The notes under the pieces were generated by a model. The model searched no databases. It was not told where the DNA came from and saw only the letters and a list, made by a program, of their open reading frames with translations. From DASYYE01 sp035946955 (lineage in GTDB: Bacteria; Actinomycetota; Actinomycetes; Streptosporangiales; Streptosporangiaceae), in assembly GCA_035946955.1 (NCBI GenBank), contig DASYYE010000417.1, positions 1 through 21,768 of the forward strand: 21,768 nucleotides of DNA, given 5' to 3'. Positions 1-7,078 of this stretch are shown piece by piece. The position numbers were made by a program, and so were the translations under genes. Position 1 is the stretch's first letter. Every line of letters starts with the position of its first letter.

Positions 1-795
1 CTCCCCGGCCTCGCCCGGTTTGGGCTCAGCGAACGTGTCGGGGTCAACCAGGGCCAGGTAGTCGAGTACGAGTGGCGGGTCCAGGGCCGCGGCCTCATCG
101 AGCACCTGCTGCGCCGCTGCGAGCACGGCGCCGGACCCGGCGCCGGACCCGGCCGCCGCTGCCCCCGCCCGCAGCGCCCGGGACAGGGACAACGCCGTGG
201 CGCGCTCGGTGCCGGACAGGTACCGGTTGCGTGATGACAAGGCCAGCCCGTCGCTGTCGCGGACGATGGGCACGCCCACGACCGCCACTGGGAGGTCCAG
301 GTCCTGCGTCATCCGCCGGATCAGCGACAGTTGCTGCGCGTCCTTTTCCCCAAACACCGCCACATCCGGGCACGTGAGCTGAAAGAGCTTGAGGACCACC
401 GTGAGCACCCCGGCGAAGTGCCCGGGCCGGAACGCGCCCTCCAGGACTGCACAGCCCGGCCCCGGATCGACTGTGACGAGCTGTTCACGCGGGTACACCT
501 GCGACGCGCTGGGCGCGAACACCACGGCCACGCCCTCCTCGCCGCACATCGCGATGTCAGCGTCCAGGGTGCGCGGGTAGCGGTCCAGGTCCTCGCCGGC
601 CCCGAACTGCAGTGGGTTGACGAAGACCGAGACCACCACGGCACCGTGTGGCTGGGCGAGCCCGGCCGCATGGCGTATCAGTGTGCGGTGTCCCTCATGC
701 AGCGCACCCATGGTGGGGACCAGCACCACCGGCGCCGTCAATGGCCGGCGCGCGGCCGTCATCCCCAGCCGCGTCCTGGCCAGGACCGGGATCAT
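1..795 (-). CDS. panC: Pantoate--beta-alanine ligase (pantothenate synthetase), 3' end cut by window edge
   Basis: This cytosolic enzyme joins pantoate and beta-alanine using ATP, the last step to pantothenate and so to coenzyme A. The 265 codons seen carry the family signatures in order: PTMGALHEGH (residues 27-36, the ATP-binding HIGH-like motif), FVNPLQF (58-64), EGAFRPGHF (about 119-127), GEKDAQQ (149-155) and RDSDGLALSSRNRYL (179-193). The frame is still open at base 1, so roughly the last 20-50 residues are missing. The ATG at 795 overlaps the TGA of the upstream DUF2520 gene as ATGA, which fixes the start and implies translational coupling. GTPs such as the run encoding GSGAGSGA near residue 215 are just local GC-rich repeats. 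In relatives panD often follows; it would lie outside the window. The identification is secure. Confidence 0.96.
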   Translation of the reverse strand, partial: MIPVLARTRLGMTAARRPLTAPVVLVPTMGALHEGHRTLIRHAAGLAQPHGAVVVSVFVNPLQFGAGEDLDRYPRTLDADIAMCGEEGVAVVFAPSASQVYPREQLVTVDPGPGCAVLEGAFRPGHFAGVLTVVLKLFQLTCPDVAVFGEKDAQQLSLIRRMTQDLDLPVAVVGVPIVRDSDGLALSSRNRYLSGTERATALSLSRALRAGAAAAGSGAGSGAVLAAAQQVLDEAAALDPPLVLDYLALVDPDTFAEPKPGEAGE

Positions 796-1700
796 TGCGG
801 CACCTCGGCAAGGACGGCAAGCAGGCGCTGGGCGTCTGGCGGGGCCAGGATGCGGGCCGCGAGCGCGCGGTCGGCGGTCAGCCTGGCCAGCGCGACATAG
901 GCCCGCAGCGCCTCAGGTGAGGTCTCGTGCAGGGCGTCGACGTGGGCCCGGACGGTCTCGGCATCGGCCCGGGCGACCGGCCCGGTCAGGCCCGCGTCGC
1001 CGAACCGCAGTGCGTTGTCGAGCGCGGCGGAAAGCAACGGCGCCAGCATGCGGGGCGGGTCGGGGACGCCCACCTGGCCGAGCAGGTCGCAACCCTGCAC
1101 CACCAGCGTGATGAGATGGTTCGCGGCGCCCGCCAGCGCCGCGTGGTAGAGGGCGCGGTCCGCCTCGGCGATGAACACCGGCTCGCCGCCCATCTCGATC
1201 ACGAGGGCTTCCGCGGCTGCCCTGAGCTGCTCAGGCGCTGTCACGCCGAAACACACCCCTGCTAGCCGCTCCACGTCGTCGGGTCGCCCGGTGAAGGTCA
1301 TCACTGGGTGCAGCGCCAGCGGGAGCGCCCCGCAACGGGTGGCCGGATCGAGTACGGCGATGCCGTACCGGCCGCTGACGTGCGCCAGCAGCCGTCCTGC
1401 CAGCGGTGCCTGCGTGGCGGCCAGCCCCGACACCAGCCCTGCCAGAGCGTCGTCGGGGACCGTCAGCAGGACGAGGTCAGCGTCGCTGAGGACATGATGC
1501 GGCTGCATGACCGCGGCACCGGGGAGCATCTGCGCGGCACGGCGGCGCGAGTCCTCCGACACAGCCGAAACGGCCACCACACGGTGACCAGCCCGGACCA
1601 GCGCGGCCCCCAGCGCCGTGCCCACACGGCCCGCCCCGATGACCCCCACCCGCAGCCTGGCTGGATGAGGCTGGTCCGGCGGGCCTTCGGGCTCGGTCAT
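792..1700 (-). CDS. Rossmann-like / DUF2520 domain oxidoreductase-type protein
   Basis: This is a 302-residue protein with an N-terminal NAD(P)-binding Rossmann fold (GVIGAGRVGTALG, glycine-rich loop at about 20-31) and a helical C-terminal half typical of DUF2520 proteins, which resemble ketopantoate and pyrroline-5-carboxylate reductases. The substrate is not shown by the sequence. It overlaps panC by ATGA, and proteins of this family are habitually found beside panC/panD in actinobacteria, so a role in pantothenate supply, for example as a ketopantoate reductase, is a reasonable inference but not proven. The ATG at 1700 has an upstream AGAGGGA Shine-Dalgarno about 9 bases away, which supports this start. 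No catalytic residue assignment is attempted. Family assignment is firm; function is open. Confidence 0.88.
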   Translation of the reverse strand: MTEPEGPPDQPHPARLRVGVIGAGRVGTALGAALVRAGHRVVAVSAVSEDSRRRAAQMLPGAAVMQPHHVLSDADLVLLTVPDDALAGLVSGLAATQAPLAGRLLAHVSGRYGIAVLDPATRCGALPLALHPVMTFTGRPDDVERLAGVCFGVTAPEQLRAAAEALVIEMGGEPVFIAEADRALYHAALAGAANHLITLVVQGCDLLGQVGVPDPPRMLAPLLSAALDNALRFGDAGLTGPVARADAETVRAHVDALHETSPEALRAYVALARLTADRALAARILAPPDAQRLLAVLAEVPQ

Positions 1701-1844
1701 CGTGTCGGTTCCCTCTCGTTCCAGTCCTCGCTGGTGGCCGGAGAGGACCTGCTCCCACGGCCACCGGGTACCGGACGGCAGTGATCAGCATATTAGTGGG
1801 CTGTCAGCGAGGGGTCCGTTGAGCGACAGCGGCCACGCTGCTAG

Positions 1845-1964
1845 CCCCGCTCGCCTCCGGGCCGCTGGTGACCACCGCCTTCCCTCCTCGCTCCGCACTC
1901 GCTGCCCTCGCTTGTCGCTCGTCAGTCCAGGCGGCGGAGCGGCCCTTCGGCTCGCGGGGGCCCC
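1845..1964 (-). repeat. Interspersed palindromic element, copy A
   Basis: This fills most of the gap between the DUF3180 gene, whose stop is at 1968, and the DUF2520 gene. An imperfect inverted repeat has its outer arms at 1845-1866 and 1938-1959, with GGGCCGCT facing AGCGGCCC. An inner stem at 1872-1880/1929-1937 (CCACCGCCT facing AGGCGGCGG) matches at 8 of 9 positions. The loop holds the shared core TTCCCTCCTCGCTCC ... CTCGCTGCCCTCGCT ... GTCAGTCC. It is clearly homologous to copies at 9980-10095 and 20131-20238, and is the most diverged of the three. The strand given is the orientation of the flanking genes. Confidence 0.8.
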
Positions 1965-1967
1965 GTC

Positions 1968-2459
1968 CTATGGGGCCGACCCGGAGTGAGTGGGCGCGTC
2001 GTGCGTGTCGCTGGTGGGTGGCACCCGGCACCCGTACTCCAGGTACAGCGCTGACGCCACCAGGACCAGGGCGGAGACCAGGACCGCCGCGGAGACGACG
2101 GCGTCGGCGCGGAAGTCGGGCTTGCCGAGCGAACCCGACACGTAGATCAGGAAGCCGGCCGCGAGCCCGCTGATGAGCGCCGCGGCCAGGGAGCTGGCCT
2201 TGGCCAGCGCCGCCATCCTGGCCACCGAGATGGGCTGCAGGGGCGTGCCCTGCCGTCGCCCGGCGCGCGGGTTTCCGCTCAGCCGCGCTCGCACCAGCCG
2301 GCCGCTCCATGCCTCGCCGATAGCCAGCAGGAGCAGGGCTGGCACCCCGGTCCAGGGCAACGGCGGCAGGCTCACGTAGATCAGGCGCAGCAGCAGCCAC
2401 ATCACGATTGCGCACACCAGCGCTGGCACAGCCAGCGTCCTGGTCCTGGTGGGGGTCAT
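1968..2459 (-). CDS. DUF3180 family membrane protein
   Basis: This is a 163-residue integral membrane protein with about four hydrophobic segments (roughly 7-28, 36-50, 86-107 and 119-141), separated by a basic loop (RLVRARLSGNPRAGRRQG, about 54-71). Its size, membrane pattern and position immediately after folK match the actinobacterial DUF3180 family (the Rv3605c position in M. tuberculosis, recalled). No enzymatic motif is visible and the function is unknown. The ATG at 2459 lies 6 bases after the folK stop, so it is almost certainly part of the folate operon. The stop (TAG) is followed within a few bases by palindromic element copy A, which may end or process this transcript. Confidence 0.85.
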   Translation of the reverse strand: MTPTRTRTLAVPALVCAIVMWLLLRLIYVSLPPLPWTGVPALLLLAIGEAWSGRLVRARLSGNPRAGRRQGTPLQPISVARMAALAKASSLAAALISGLAAGFLIYVSGSLGKPDFRADAVVSAAVLVSALVLVASALYLEYGCRVPPTSDTHDAPTHSGSAP

Positions 2460-2465
2460 CGGGCC

Positions 2466-3008
2466 TCACGCAGGGGCATGGAGCGCGCCGCCGTCCCAGC
2501 GGTGGACTCCCTCTAGGCTGACCGCGGCCAGCAGGCTGGTCACCGGCCCATGGCCGGGGATGGACGCGGCGGGGTCCACCTCGTGCCACGGCGCGAGGAC
2601 AAAGGCCCGCTCGTGCGCGCGGGGGTGGGGGATCGTCAGCTCCGGGTCGCGGCTCACGTCGTCACCGTAAACGATGATGTCGAGGTCGAGTGTGCGGGGT
2701 CCCCAGCGCTGTGTGCGGGTCCGGCCGAACGACGCCTCGACCCCCTGGCAGCGTTCCAGTACCGCCCTGGCGGGCAGGGTCGTGTCGGCGGCCAGCACAG
2801 CGTTGAGGTAGTCGGGCTGGTCGGGCCCGCCGACCGGGCTGGTCTCGAATACCGGTGACACAGCCACGAACCTGAGGCCGGGGGAGTCGAAGAGGGCGTC
2901 AACCGCACCCTGGAGGTTGTCGAGCCGGTCCCCGAGGTTGCTGCCGAGCGCGATGACCACCCGATGCGCCCCGCCCCGGCTGCGGCCCCGGGTCACGGCC
3001 GCAGCCAT
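2466..3008 (-). CDS. folK: 2-amino-4-hydroxy-6-hydroxymethyldihydropteridine diphosphokinase (HPPK)
   Basis: FolK transfers pyrophosphate from ATP to 6-hydroxymethyl-dihydropterin, giving the substrate of FolP. The protein has ALGSNLGDR (about 20-28), the pterin-side segment SPVFETSPVGGPDQPDYLNAV (51-71), the signature RWGPRTLDLDIIVYG (101-115) with the Mg-binding Asp pair, and HPRAHERAFVLAP (128-140). With the ATG at 3008 it is 180 residues, slightly longer than the usual ~160-170. No convincing Shine-Dalgarno precedes this ATG, and in-frame GTG codons further in (before TRGRSRG or VIALGSN) are possible starts. The start lies 28 bases after the folB stop. The order folP-folB-folK, with short or overlapping junctions, indicates one transcript. 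Confidence 0.95.
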   Translation of the reverse strand: MAAAVTRGRSRGGAHRVVIALGSNLGDRLDNLQGAVDALFDSPGLRFVAVSPVFETSPVGGPDQPDYLNAVLAADTTLPARAVLERCQGVEASFGRTRTQRWGPRTLDLDIIVYGDDVSRDPELTIPHPRAHERAFVLAPWHEVDPAASIPGHGPVTSLLAAVSLEGVHRWDGGALHAPA

Positions 3009-3036
3009 GGGTGGGTGGTGGGCCTGGCCACCCCGG

Positions 3037-3402
3037 TCACGAGCGCCCGCGCCGGATGGTGACCGCCACGTCCTGGAAGGGGTGCGGGATGGGTGCCTGG
3101 GGCTTGTGCACGGTGACCTCGGCCTCTTGGACACGCGGGTCGGACAGGCACGCCCTGGCCAGGCGGTCGGCCAGGGTCTCGATCAGCCGCACAGGGGGGC
3201 CGCTGGCGACCTCGGCCAGCCGGCCGGCCAGGGCCCCGTAGTCCACGGTGGCCGACAGGTCGTCATCGGCCGCGGCGGCGCTGGTGTCAGTCCACAGCAC
3301 CGCGTCGATCACGAATTCCTGGCCGTCACGGCGCTCCTCGTCATACACGCCGTGCCGGGCGAACACCCGCAGCCCGGACAGGGAGATCCGGTCCGTGCTC
3401 AC
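3037..3402 (-). CDS. folB: Dihydroneopterin aldolase
   Basis: FolB cleaves 7,8-dihydroneopterin to 6-hydroxymethyl-dihydropterin and glycolaldehyde. The 121-residue product has the normal family length. It shows LSGLRVFARHGVYDEER (8-24), the TVDYG segment (52-56) preceding the active-site region, LIETLADRLA (73-82) with the conserved Glu, and VHKPQAPI (98-105) with the catalytic lysine. The start is a GTG at 3402 whose last two bases begin the TGA stop of folP (GTGA overlap), so translation is probably coupled. A much longer reading frame continues upstream, but it only runs antiphase through folP and has no support as coding sequence. Confidence 0.95.
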   Translation of the reverse strand: MSTDRISLSGLRVFARHGVYDEERRDGQEFVIDAVLWTDTSAAAADDDLSATVDYGALAGRLAEVASGPPVRLIETLADRLARACLSDPRVQEAEVTVHKPQAPIPHPFQDVAVTIRRGRS

Positions 3403-4373
3403 CGGGGGCGCCCGGCATGCCCGGGGCCGACCGGCTCGGGCCCGGCGGCCACGGCCGCGGCCTGCCGCCAGGTTTCCGCGACCCGCACGGCGTCCACATT
3501 GGCGCGGACCTCGTGCACCCGGACACACCAGGCCCCGGCCGTGGCAGCCAGCGCTGTCACGGCCACCGTGGCGTCGTCGGACCCCGTGAAGGGGCGCGGT
3601 GTGCCGTCGCTGGAGGCCAGCAGCCTGCCGAGGAAACGTTTGCGGGAGGCGCCGATGACCACCGGGAAGGCCTGGGTGCCACCACCCAGGGTGGACACGC
3701 GGTCCAGGTGACTGAGCAGCGCCCAGTTGTGTTCCGGGAGCTTGGCGAACCCGAGGCCCGGGTCGAGGACGACCATGGACGGGTCCACCCCCTCGCCGAC
3801 GACCTTGTCGACCCGTCGGCGCAGTTCCTCGCACACCTCGCTGACCACGTCGTGGTAGACGGCCCGCTCCTGCATCTGGTGGCTGTGCCCGCGCCAGTGC
3901 ATCACGATGTAGGGGACGCCGGCCCGGGCGACGAGGCGGGGCATGTCGGGGTCGGCCAGCCCGCCGCTGACGTCATTGACCATCCGGGCGCCCTCGTCCA
4001 GCGCGGCCTGCGCCACCTCCGCGCGCATGGTGTCCACGCTGACCGGTACGTCCTCGCGGGCCAGCCCGGCCACCACCGGCCGGACCCGGCGCAGTTCCTC
4101 CTCGGCGGGTACCCGCTGCGCGCCCGGGCGGGTGGACTCGCCCCCGACGTCAACGATGTCCGCGCCCTGGGCCATGAGTTCCAGGCCGCGCGCGACCGCC
4201 GCGTCAGCACCGAACCAGGCGCCCCCGTCGGAGAACGAGTCGGGCGTGACGTTGACGACGCCCATCACCAGGCACCGGCCAGGGCCGGGGAGTCCCGGCG
4301 GGCCCGGGGACCGGGCGGCAGCAGGCAGCCGGCCGTGACCAGGTGGTTGACCAGGGGTCGTGTGGGTCGGCAC
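3399..4373 (-). CDS. folP: Dihydropteroate synthase
   Basis: FolP condenses p-aminobenzoate with dihydropterin pyrophosphate and is the target of sulfonamides. Key motifs are MGVVNVTPDSFSDGG (37-51, pyrophosphate loop), DVGGESTRPGA (75-85), SVDTMR (112-117), NDVSGG (133-138), GASRKRFLG (241-249, pterin/pyrophosphate Lys and Arg) and RVHEV (285-289). The N-terminal ~33 residues before RCLVMGVVN are Pro/Gly-rich and not conserved, so the GTG start at 4373 could be too far upstream, although no better in-frame start is evident. The gene follows the MprF-like gene by 53 bases and overlaps folB. It is a FolP1-type functional enzyme rather than the inactive FolP2 paralogue, judging by the intact motifs. 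Confidence 0.96.
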   Translation of the reverse strand: MPTHTTPGQPPGHGRLPAAARSPGPPGLPGPGRCLVMGVVNVTPDSFSDGGAWFGADAAVARGLELMAQGADIVDVGGESTRPGAQRVPAEEELRRVRPVVAGLAREDVPVSVDTMRAEVAQAALDEGARMVNDVSGGLADPDMPRLVARAGVPYIVMHWRGHSHQMQERAVYHDVVSEVCEELRRRVDKVVGEGVDPSMVVLDPGLGFAKLPEHNWALLSHLDRVSTLGGGTQAFPVVIGASRKRFLGRLLASSDGTPRPFTGSDDATVAVTALAATAGAWCVRVHEVRANVDAVRVAETWRQAAAVAAGPEPVGPGHAGRPR

Positions 4374-4426
4374 GTAGACAACCCTATGCCGAGACAGCCT
4401 GGCTGGCCTGGCTGGCCTGGAGCGGC

Positions 4427-6346
4427 TCAGCCGCCGATGATCCGCCGGACATCCCCTTGGGTGCTCGGCGGCCCGGAATTCACCGGGCGGGCGGCCAACC
4501 TCCGCACGGCTCGTGGCAGGCGCTTGCTGAGCCTCCTGAGGCGGAGCTTACGGGCGATCCGGCGGATCTCCAGGCTCGGCCAGACGAGGAGTGCTTCTGC
4601 CTCCAGCGCCGCCAAGCCCACCCGCATCGCATCCGCGGGCCCGGGGAACACGAAGAACCGCGGCACCCACAGCGGGCAGAACTTCGCGTTGAACTTGTAC
4701 AGGGACTCGATCTGGAACCACCGCGACACGAACAGCAGAACCCGTCGCCAGGCGCGCAGCACCGGTCCCGCCCCGATCCGCTCGCCCCGGGCCAGCACCG
4801 CCCGGAACACGGCGAAGTTCAGGGACAGCCGCTTGATGCCCAGTTCCTGTGCCTGCTTGATGGTCTCCACGATCATGAAGTCATTGACGCCTGGCTGCGC
4901 GGTGCGCTCGCGCCTCATCAGGTCCAGCGACAGGCCGTCGGAGCCCCACGGCACGAAGTGCAGCAGGGCGCGCAGCACCCCGTTCTCGGTGGCGGTGGCG
5001 ACGACGCAGTCGCCATCGTCCGGCCCGCCGACCCGGCCAAGCGCCATCGAGAAGCCCCGCTCGGTCGGGCTGCCGCGCCAGGAGTCAGCCCGGTCCATGA
5101 GCTGGTCGAGTTCGCCGGCCGGGATCTCTGAGACCCGGCGGATCTGCACGGAGTAACCGGCGCGGCACACCCGGGACACCATCTGGCGGACGTTGCGCAT
5201 CTGCCTGCCTTGGAGGCTGAAGTCCCCCACCTCCACGACGGCCTCGTCGCCAAGCTCCAGCGCGGTCATCCCGCTCTCGCGGCACCAGATCTCCGCTCCG
5301 AGCTCACTGCAGCCCATCACCGCGGGGATCCAGGCGTGGCGGGCCGCCTCATCCAGGAACGCCTGGATCGCGCCGGGCCAGGCCTCGGGGTCGCCAAGAG
5401 GGTCGGCGCTGGCCAGCATCACGCCAGCGACCACGCGGTAGCACACACAGGACTTGCCCGTGGGCGACCACACCACGCTCTTGTCGTCGCGCAGCGCGAA
5501 GTACCCGAGGGAGTCCCGGTCGCCCTGCCTGCTCAGCAACTCCCGGATCTGGTGGGCGTTCTGCTCGGTCAGCCGGCTCTTGGGCCGGGCCGAACGGAAG
5601 AACAGGTACCCGCTCACCGCCACTGTCAGCAGGCCCAGGGCGGTGGTCAGGATGTTGAACCCGTCTTGGCGGCCCTCGGGCACGAACTGGATCCCTGGGC
5701 CGGAGACGCCCACCAAGCCGTAAACGACGTCCACCATCCGCTGCCACAGCGAGTAGTTCGTGGCCAGGCCCTTGGCCACGAACAGGTAAGACAGCCCAAT
5801 GGCCACGTCCGCGCCCACCATGGCCACGAAGATCCCGGCCGCACGCCGCAGCGTCGCCGGGTCGCCTACCGCGTAGAACTCGTTACGGAACACCAGCAGC
5901 GCCGCCAGTACCACCGCGGCTGCCAGGCCAGAGGCCTTGTAAGGGGCGTGCACCACGTGGATGACCACGCTGAACGCGAGCAGCAGGGTGGCGGCCTGCC
6001 AGGCGCGGCGTTTCCGCTTGCGCAGCCCGCGCGACATCATGATCAACAACAGGCCGATGACCACAAACGCGCTGTGGCTGACGTTGGTGAGGACACCCGG
6101 GACGTATGGGGTGATCCGGTGCAGCCGGCGCTCCATCACGTGGTGCACGCCGGGCCCGAGCGCGCCGATGATGTCGGCGAGCCCTATGAGCAGGCAGACC
6201 CAGCCGCTGAGGAACGGCACCCACCGGCGCTGCTGCCTGCGGTCAGGGACACGGCCGCCAGTGGCTGAGGACTGGGGTGTGTCCCGCTCACCAGCAGCCA
6301 CAGCAGACCGCGTGGCACTGGTGTCATTCGTCTCGGACATCGGCAT
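4427..6346 (-). CDS. MprF-like phosphatidylglycerol lysyltransferase-domain membrane protein (DUF2156)
   Basis: The N-terminal third has about six hydrophobic segments (around 44-62, 91-105, 117-133, 139-153, 169-190 and about 234-250). A cytosolic C-terminal domain of the DUF2156/LPG-synthase type runs from about 260 to 570, with motifs including WSPTGKSCVCYRVVAGVMLASADPLGDP and RRERTAQPGVNDFMIVETI. Such domains transfer an amino acid from aminoacyl-tRNA to phosphatidylglycerol, giving resistance to cationic peptides. The amino acid used here cannot be read from the sequence. There is no fused lysyl-tRNA synthetase, unlike mycobacterial LysX. The ATG at 6346 is chosen because AGGG sits 4 bases upstream. 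A GTG at 6361 and an ATG at 6340 are in-frame alternatives. The gene sits between folE and folP and has its own candidate promoter at 6444-6472. Confidence 0.85.
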   Translation of the reverse strand: MPMSETNDTSATRSAVAAGERDTPQSSATGGRVPDRRQQRRWVPFLSGWVCLLIGLADIIGALGPGVHHVMERRLHRITPYVPGVLTNVSHSAFVVIGLLLIMMSRGLRKRKRRAWQAATLLLAFSVVIHVVHAPYKASGLAAAVVLAALLVFRNEFYAVGDPATLRRAAGIFVAMVGADVAIGLSYLFVAKGLATNYSLWQRMVDVVYGLVGVSGPGIQFVPEGRQDGFNILTTALGLLTVAVSGYLFFRSARPKSRLTEQNAHQIRELLSRQGDRDSLGYFALRDDKSVVWSPTGKSCVCYRVVAGVMLASADPLGDPEAWPGAIQAFLDEAARHAWIPAVMGCSELGAEIWCRESGMTALELGDEAVVEVGDFSLQGRQMRNVRQMVSRVCRAGYSVQIRRVSEIPAGELDQLMDRADSWRGSPTERGFSMALGRVGGPDDGDCVVATATENGVLRALLHFVPWGSDGLSLDLMRRERTAQPGVNDFMIVETIKQAQELGIKRLSLNFAVFRAVLARGERIGAGPVLRAWRRVLLFVSRWFQIESLYKFNAKFCPLWVPRFFVFPGPADAMRVGLAALEAEALLVWPSLEIRRIARKLRLRRLSKRLPRAVRRLAARPVNSGPPSTQGDVRRIIGG

Positions 6347-6443
6347 TAGGCCCTGCGTCACGGATCGGCGTAGTCCCGGCGGAACGTCGGATGGTCATTC
6401 TCCTGAATTGAAGACGTAAGCCAGGGCCAGGCGGTTGCTCTAA

Positions 6444-6472
6444 ACCTTACATTCCCCTGGATCTGTACCCAA
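6444..6472 (-). promoter_or_regulatory. Candidate sigma-70-type promoter for the MprF-like gene
   Basis: On the minus strand TTGGGT (6472-6467) and TAAGGT (6449-6444) are separated by 17 bases, a fit to the -35/-10 layout of the actinobacterial housekeeping sigma factor. It lies in the 148-base gap between folE and the MprF-like gene, in a locally AT-richer patch. It would give a leader of roughly 90 bases. This is pattern matching only. Confidence 0.4.
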
Positions 6473-6494
6473 TGCTTTTGTGGGCCTGCCCAGG

Positions 6495-7070
6495 TCAGCC
6501 GCGGTGCAGGAGGAGGCTCATTGCCTCCGCCCGGGTGCGGTCGCTGTCCCGGAAGATTCCCCGGACCGCAGAAGTCACTGTCTTTGCCCCGGGCTTGCGT
6601 ACTCCCCGCATGGACATGCACAGATGCTCCGCCTCAATCACCACGAGCGCCCCACGCGGCTCTAGGACACTCATCAGTGCGTCCGCGATCTGGCTGGTCA
6701 TACGCTCTTGGACCTGTGGTCGGCGAGCATACAGATCGACCAGTCTCGCCAGCTTCGACAACCCCGTGATCTGCCCCTTCTCATTAGGAATATAGCCCAC
6801 GTGGGCGGTGCCGAAGAATGGCACGAGGTGGTGCTCGCACGTGCTGTACACCTCGATGTCGCGCACCAGGATCAGCTCGTCGTGGTCCACGTCGAACACC
6901 ACGCCGAGCACGTCTTCGGGGTGCTGCGTCAGCCCGGCGAACTGTTCGGCGTACGCGCGTGCCACGCGGGCAGGGGTCCTGGCCAGCCCGTCGCGGTCCG
7001 GATCCTCCCCGACGGCGAGCAGAATCTCCCGCACCGCCCGCTCGATCCGCGGGAGGTCCACCGGGCCCAC
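6495..7070 (-). CDS. folE: GTP cyclohydrolase I
   Basis: FolE converts GTP to 7,8-dihydroneopterin triphosphate, the first step of folate synthesis. With the GTG at 7070 it is 191 residues, the usual length. It shows the zinc site STCEHHLVPFFG (Cys78 and His81) and EHLCMSMRGVRKPG (Cys151), together with GYIPNEKGQITGLSKLARLVDLYARRPQVQERMT (about 92-125), all type IA features. The start is uncertain: a TTG at 7082 overlaps the ftsH TGA as TTGA, and GTG codons occur at 7070 and 7061, none with a strong Shine-Dalgarno. The gene is directly downstream of ftsH in the same operon. It is parted from folP-B-K by the MprF-like gene. Confidence 0.95.
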   Translation of the reverse strand: MGPVDLPRIERAVREILLAVGEDPDRDGLARTPARVARAYAEQFAGLTQHPEDVLGVVFDVDHDELILVRDIEVYSTCEHHLVPFFGTAHVGYIPNEKGQITGLSKLARLVDLYARRPQVQERMTSQIADALMSVLEPRGALVVIEAEHLCMSMRGVRKPGAKTVTSAVRGIFRDSDRTRAEAMSLLLHRG

Positions 7071-7078
7071 CGCGCCGC

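Noticed and set aside
1790..1795. TAATAT on the minus strand as a -10 element for the DUF2520 gene
   Set aside because: It is a good -10 match, but no -35-like sequence occurs at 16-19 bases. It is noted but not called.
4391..4420. CTGGCTGGC-type short repeats between folP and the MprF-like gene
   Set aside because: Similar low-complexity CTGGC/GCCAG runs occur at gene ends throughout the window, and no clear structure or unit is conserved.
3417..5156. A 579-codon open frame on the plus strand
   Set aside because: It runs antisense through folP and the MprF-like gene, has the composition of a GC-rich shadow frame, and shows no family motif.
5210..6268. A 352-codon plus-strand frame rich in His, Gln and Arg
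   Set aside because: It is antisense to the MprF-like gene, and the composition is typical of the complement of hydrophobic high-GC coding sequence.
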